Assembly: GCA_023459435.1 (NCBI GenBank)
Contig: JAEWUL010000235.1
Span: forward strand, 1-8,679
Origin: Bacteroidota bacterium
GTDB taxonomy: Bacteria > Bacteroidota > Bacteroidia > Bacteroidales > WCHB1-69
Reading direction: 5' to 3'
Length of the DNA: 8,679 bases
Position 1 is the first letter of the stretch. Each line of letters begins with the position of its first letter. Made by a program: the position numbers and the translations under genes. The notes under the pieces were generated by a model. The model was not told where the DNA came from, did no database searches, and saw only the letters and a list, made by a program, of their open reading frames with translations. Shown here one piece after another: positions 6,718-8,679 of the stretch.

Positions 6718-8034
6718 ATGACTATTAAAACATTTTTCAAGTATTTTATTGAATATTTTAATATCCAGCATGAGTTGGAAGACAAAGAGAATATTCATAA
6801 TGAAATTAAAAAAGGGATAGAGTTTAAAGGCACCAATTTATGGATTCTGGTATTTGCCATTTTAGTCGCCTCAATAGGATTGAACATGAACTCAACAGCT
6901 GTCATTATTGGTGCTATGCTTATTTCACCCTTAATGGGGCCTATTACCGGTATGGGGTATAGTATCGCCATTTATGATGGGACTCTTTTTTCCAGATCCA
7001 TGAAAAATTTCTCATTTGCAGTGATTACTAGCTTAATTACGTCAACTTTATATTTTGCTCTAACCCCAATTTCAACTGCTTATTCAGAATTACTAGCCAG
7101 AACGAGTCCAACTATTTATGATGTATTGATTGCCTTATTTGGCGGTGGTGCTGGGATTATTGCCTTAATTAGCAAACAAAAGGGGAATGTACTTCCGGGT
7201 GTAGCTATCGCAACTGCGTTAATGCCTCCGCTCTGTACAGCTGGTTATGGATTGGCAACAGGTCAGTTTCACTTTTTTTTCGGCGCTTTTTATTTGTTTC
7301 TGATTAATACAATTTTTATTGCGCTTTCAGCAACCTGGATCTCAAAAATATTGAAATTTCCCATTGTTGGTATTGTGGACCCAAAAAGAAAAGCTAAAAT
7401 TAATCAATACTTATCTTTAACTATAATGCTGATTTTAATCCCAAGTATATACTTTGGTTATCAGTTGGTTAAAGATGAACAGTTTAAACATAAAGCTGAA
7501 CGTTTTATTGAAAATGTTAGTTTATATGACGGAAGTGTCCTTATTAAAAATAAAATTAACATCGAAAAAAGAGAGATTAGTCTGGTTTATGCCGGTAATT
7601 CATTATCTGAAAAACAAAAAGAGGATATTAAAAGCAAAGGTGCCATTTTTGATTTAAAAGCCAAAATTAAAATTGAACAAGGTTTCTCCATTAATGAAAA
7701 TGATTTTCAAAACAAGGAACTCTATCAATTGAAGGATCAGTTGAATAATATGAACATCCTTTTATCACAGAAACAGTATCAGCTTGATTCTCTACTAAAT
7801 CAAACTGATATTGGAAAATCATTGATACAGGAGTTGGTTGTCTTTTTCCCTCAAGTAAAAAGCTGTTCATTTGCCAAAACTCAAAAGTTTCACGTAAAAG
7901 AAAATGTACCTGAAAATCAAACTGTTGTATTGCTTGAAGTGAACACAGATATTACACCGCAGGAAAAACAGAAAATTAAAAAGTGGTTGGAACAAAGAAC
8001 GGGTTCAGAGACCATTGAACTAATAGTAAAATAA
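6718..8034 (+). CDS. DUF389 family multi-pass membrane protein
   Basis: The 438-residue product begins at ATG 6718; an in-frame ATG at 6667 would add 17 polar residues but a good promoter match lies inside that extension. Hydrophobic segments are seen at about 41-57, 60-86, 98-117, 135-152, 158-180, 186-209 and 231-249. The block NSTAVIIGAMLISPLMGPI (58-76) and the later GVAIATALMPPL (161-172) are hallmarks of DUF389 proteins, a bacterial and archaeal family of unknown function in the inner membrane. After the last helix comes a soluble tail of about 190 residues with a short coiled-coil-like stretch near 330-362 (LKDQLNNMNILLSQKQYQLDS), and an end domain with charged helix PQEKQKIKKWLEQ (414-426). 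Many DUF389 proteins are close to the membrane core alone, so the tail is the less usual part. It is divergent from the small lipoprotein and converges on the ArsF-like gene with a 4-bp gap. Its transported substrate, if any, is unknown. Confidence 0.88.
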   Translation: MTIKTFFKYFIEYFNIQHELEDKENIHNEIKKGIEFKGTNLWILVFAILVASIGLNMNSTAVIIGAMLISPLMGPITGMGYSIAIYDGTLFSRSMKNFSFAVITSLITSTLYFALTPISTAYSELLARTSPTIYDVLIALFGGGAGIIALISKQKGNVLPGVAIATALMPPLCTAGYGLATGQFHFFFGAFYLFLINTIFIALSATWISKILKFPIVGIVDPKRKAKINQYLSLTIMLILIPSIYFGYQLVKDEQFKHKAERFIENVSLYDGSVLIKNKINIEKREISLVYAGNSLSEKQKEDIKSKGAIFDLKAKIKIEQGFSINENDFQNKELYQLKDQLNNMNILLSQKQYQLDSLLNQTDIGKSLIQELVVFFPQVKSCSFAKTQKFHVKENVPENQTVVLLEVNTDITPQEKQKIKKWLEQRTGSETIELIVK

Positions 8035-8038
8035 AGAA

Positions 8039-8452
8039 CTATTCGTTTAATATTCGGTATACCTCATTTTGAATAATCTCTTTGTATTTCAATGGATTAT
8101 CTATGGATGTTTCAAATGCTTTATCAGAAAGATCCGTTATATTTCCTTTTTGATCTATAAACAATAAAGTGGAAAACCGGATTTTATATTGATCAACAAT
8201 AGATTTGTTTTGATCCTCATCAATATTAATCGCTTTGAATACAATTGTTTGTTGTTCCAATTCTTTCACAAATGATTCCTGTAATGTTTCAAGACAAACA
8301 TTCTCACAAGCTATACAGGCATCGCAACGATTTGTTGCATGGAAGTAATAGATCCTGATTTTGGGAATAGAATCAATCTGTTTTTGAGCTTGAAGTATTG
8401 AAAATACTCCCAAAAAAAGTGCTAAAATAAGAACGGGTTTTTTCGTAGTCAT
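8039..8452 (-). CDS. Exported thioredoxin-fold protein with clustered cysteines, ArsF-like
   Basis: The 137-residue protein starts with a signal peptide (hydrophobic 7-20, likely cleavage after LQAQ near residue 23), so it acts outside the cytoplasm. The mature part follows a thioredoxin fold: a strand IRIYYFHAT (32-40), then Cys43-Cys46-Cys49-Cys53 at the start of a helix (RCDACIACENVC), strand VFKAINIDED (71-80) and strand TLLFID (95-100). Its YYFH-x-x-x-RC-x-x-C pattern resembles proteins that databases label ArsF-family nitroreductase-subunit-like; that label is a family name and does not show nitroreductase activity here. The residue before the TLLFID strand is Ser94, where classical thioredoxins have a cis-proline, so ordinary disulfide-exchange chemistry is doubtful; the cysteines could instead bind a metal or have another redox role. 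The gene is convergent with the DUF389 gene (stop codons 4 bp apart) and has its own -7 match upstream. Confidence 0.8.
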   Translation of the reverse strand: MTTKKPVLILALFLGVFSILQAQKQIDSIPKIRIYYFHATNRCDACIACENVCLETLQESFVKELEQQTIVFKAINIDEDQNKSIVDQYKIRFSTLLFIDQKGNITDLSDKAFETSIDNPLKYKEIIQNEVYRILNE

Positions 8453-8479
8453 GGAATAATTATTTTGTTAAATAAGGAT

Positions 8480-8488
8480 GCAAATTTA
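8480..8488 (-). promoter_or_regulatory. Candidate -7 element (TAAATTTGC) for the ArsF-like gene
   Basis: The minus strand reads TAAATTTGC, an exact TAnnTTTGY match ending 27 bp before the ATG at 8452. No TTG is present at the -33 distance. The intergenic 8453-8617 is shared with the divergent gene at the right edge and shows no other structure. Confidence 0.42.
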
Positions 8489-8584
8489 CAACTTTTTTAC
8501 TATCTGATAAATCATTTTTATATATGTGACTATAAAAGATAAATATTCAAATCAGGATTCACATTAAACATCCTCAATTTTGTT

Positions 8585-8593
8585 TATATTTGC
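8585..8593 (+). promoter_or_regulatory. Candidate -7 element (TATATTTGC) for the right-edge gene
   Basis: TATATTTGC matches TAnnTTTGY exactly and ends 24 bp before the ATG at 8618, the same distance as in front of the DUF389 gene. No clear -33 TTG is present upstream. Confidence 0.45.
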
Positions 8594-8617
8594 CGCTTCA
8601 ATTTCAATCAAATTACA

Positions 8618-8679
8618 ATGGATCAAATTGCAATTCAAACCGATCAATTAACCAGACATTTTGGGGAAAGGGTTGCGGT
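8618..8679 (+). CDS. Probable ABC transporter ATP-binding protein, N-terminus only
   Basis: Only 20 codons and two bases are present before the window ends. The peptide starts MDQIAIQTDQ and continues LTRHFGERVA, and the pattern L-T-(K/R)-x-F-G-x-x-x-A-V is the usual first strand and A-loop region of ABC ATPases, with the aromatic residue that stacks on adenine. The Walker A motif would come about 20 residues further on and cannot be seen. The start is supported by the -7 match 24 bp upstream. The type of transporter cannot be told from this fragment. Confidence 0.6.
   Translation, partial: MDQIAIQTDQLTRHFGERVA

Noticed and set aside
8056..8063. GGTATACC palindrome within the ArsF-like gene, as a terminator for the DUF389 gene
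   Set aside because: It is 8 bp with no loop and no T-run, and lies inside coding sequence; probably chance.

Overview
This window reads as chromosomal DNA from an AT-rich member of the phylum Bacteroidota. Three things support that. The left-hand gene is a SprE/PorW-type lipoprotein of the type IX secretion/gliding system, which is confined to that phylum. Six genes carry a Bacteroidota-style -7 promoter element (TAnnTTTG) just upstream. Recognisable Shine-Dalgarno sequences are essentially absent. I cannot assign an order or genus from the sequence alone.

Layout. From 1 to 5962 four genes lie head to tail on the minus strand, in transcription order hutH (histidine ammonia-lyase), murC (UDP-N-acetylmuramate--L-alanine ligase), ribE (riboflavin synthase) and sprE/porW (cut by the left edge). 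hutH and murC are only 6 bp apart and are probably co-transcribed. ribE has a possible promoter of its own, and sprE follows ribE after 55 bp with no obvious promoter. Upstream of hutH, 6123-6533 (minus) encodes a small lipoprotein I do not recognise. It is divergent from a plus-strand gene at 6718-8034 encoding a DUF389 multi-pass membrane protein. That gene converges, with a 4-bp gap, on a minus-strand gene at 8039-8452 for an exported thioredoxin-fold protein with four clustered cysteines (ArsF-like). At the right edge, 8618-8679 is the first 20 codons of a plus-strand gene that looks like an ABC-transporter ATPase.

The genes do not form one pathway. hutH, murC and ribE are metabolic or cell-wall housekeeping genes, sprE belongs to protein secretion, and the rest are envelope proteins of unknown role. 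No rRNA, tRNA, CRISPR array, insertion sequence, phage gene or toxin-antitoxin pair is visible. No gene-free stretch exceeds 300 bases; the longest are 6534-6717, 8453-8617 and 5963-6122, and these hold the candidate promoters listed. I found no convincing new multi-gene system. The points most worth a second look are the hutH-murC pairing, a 14-bp perfect palindrome in the hutH leader, the cysteine-rich exported protein, and start-site corrections for ribE and the DUF389 gene.
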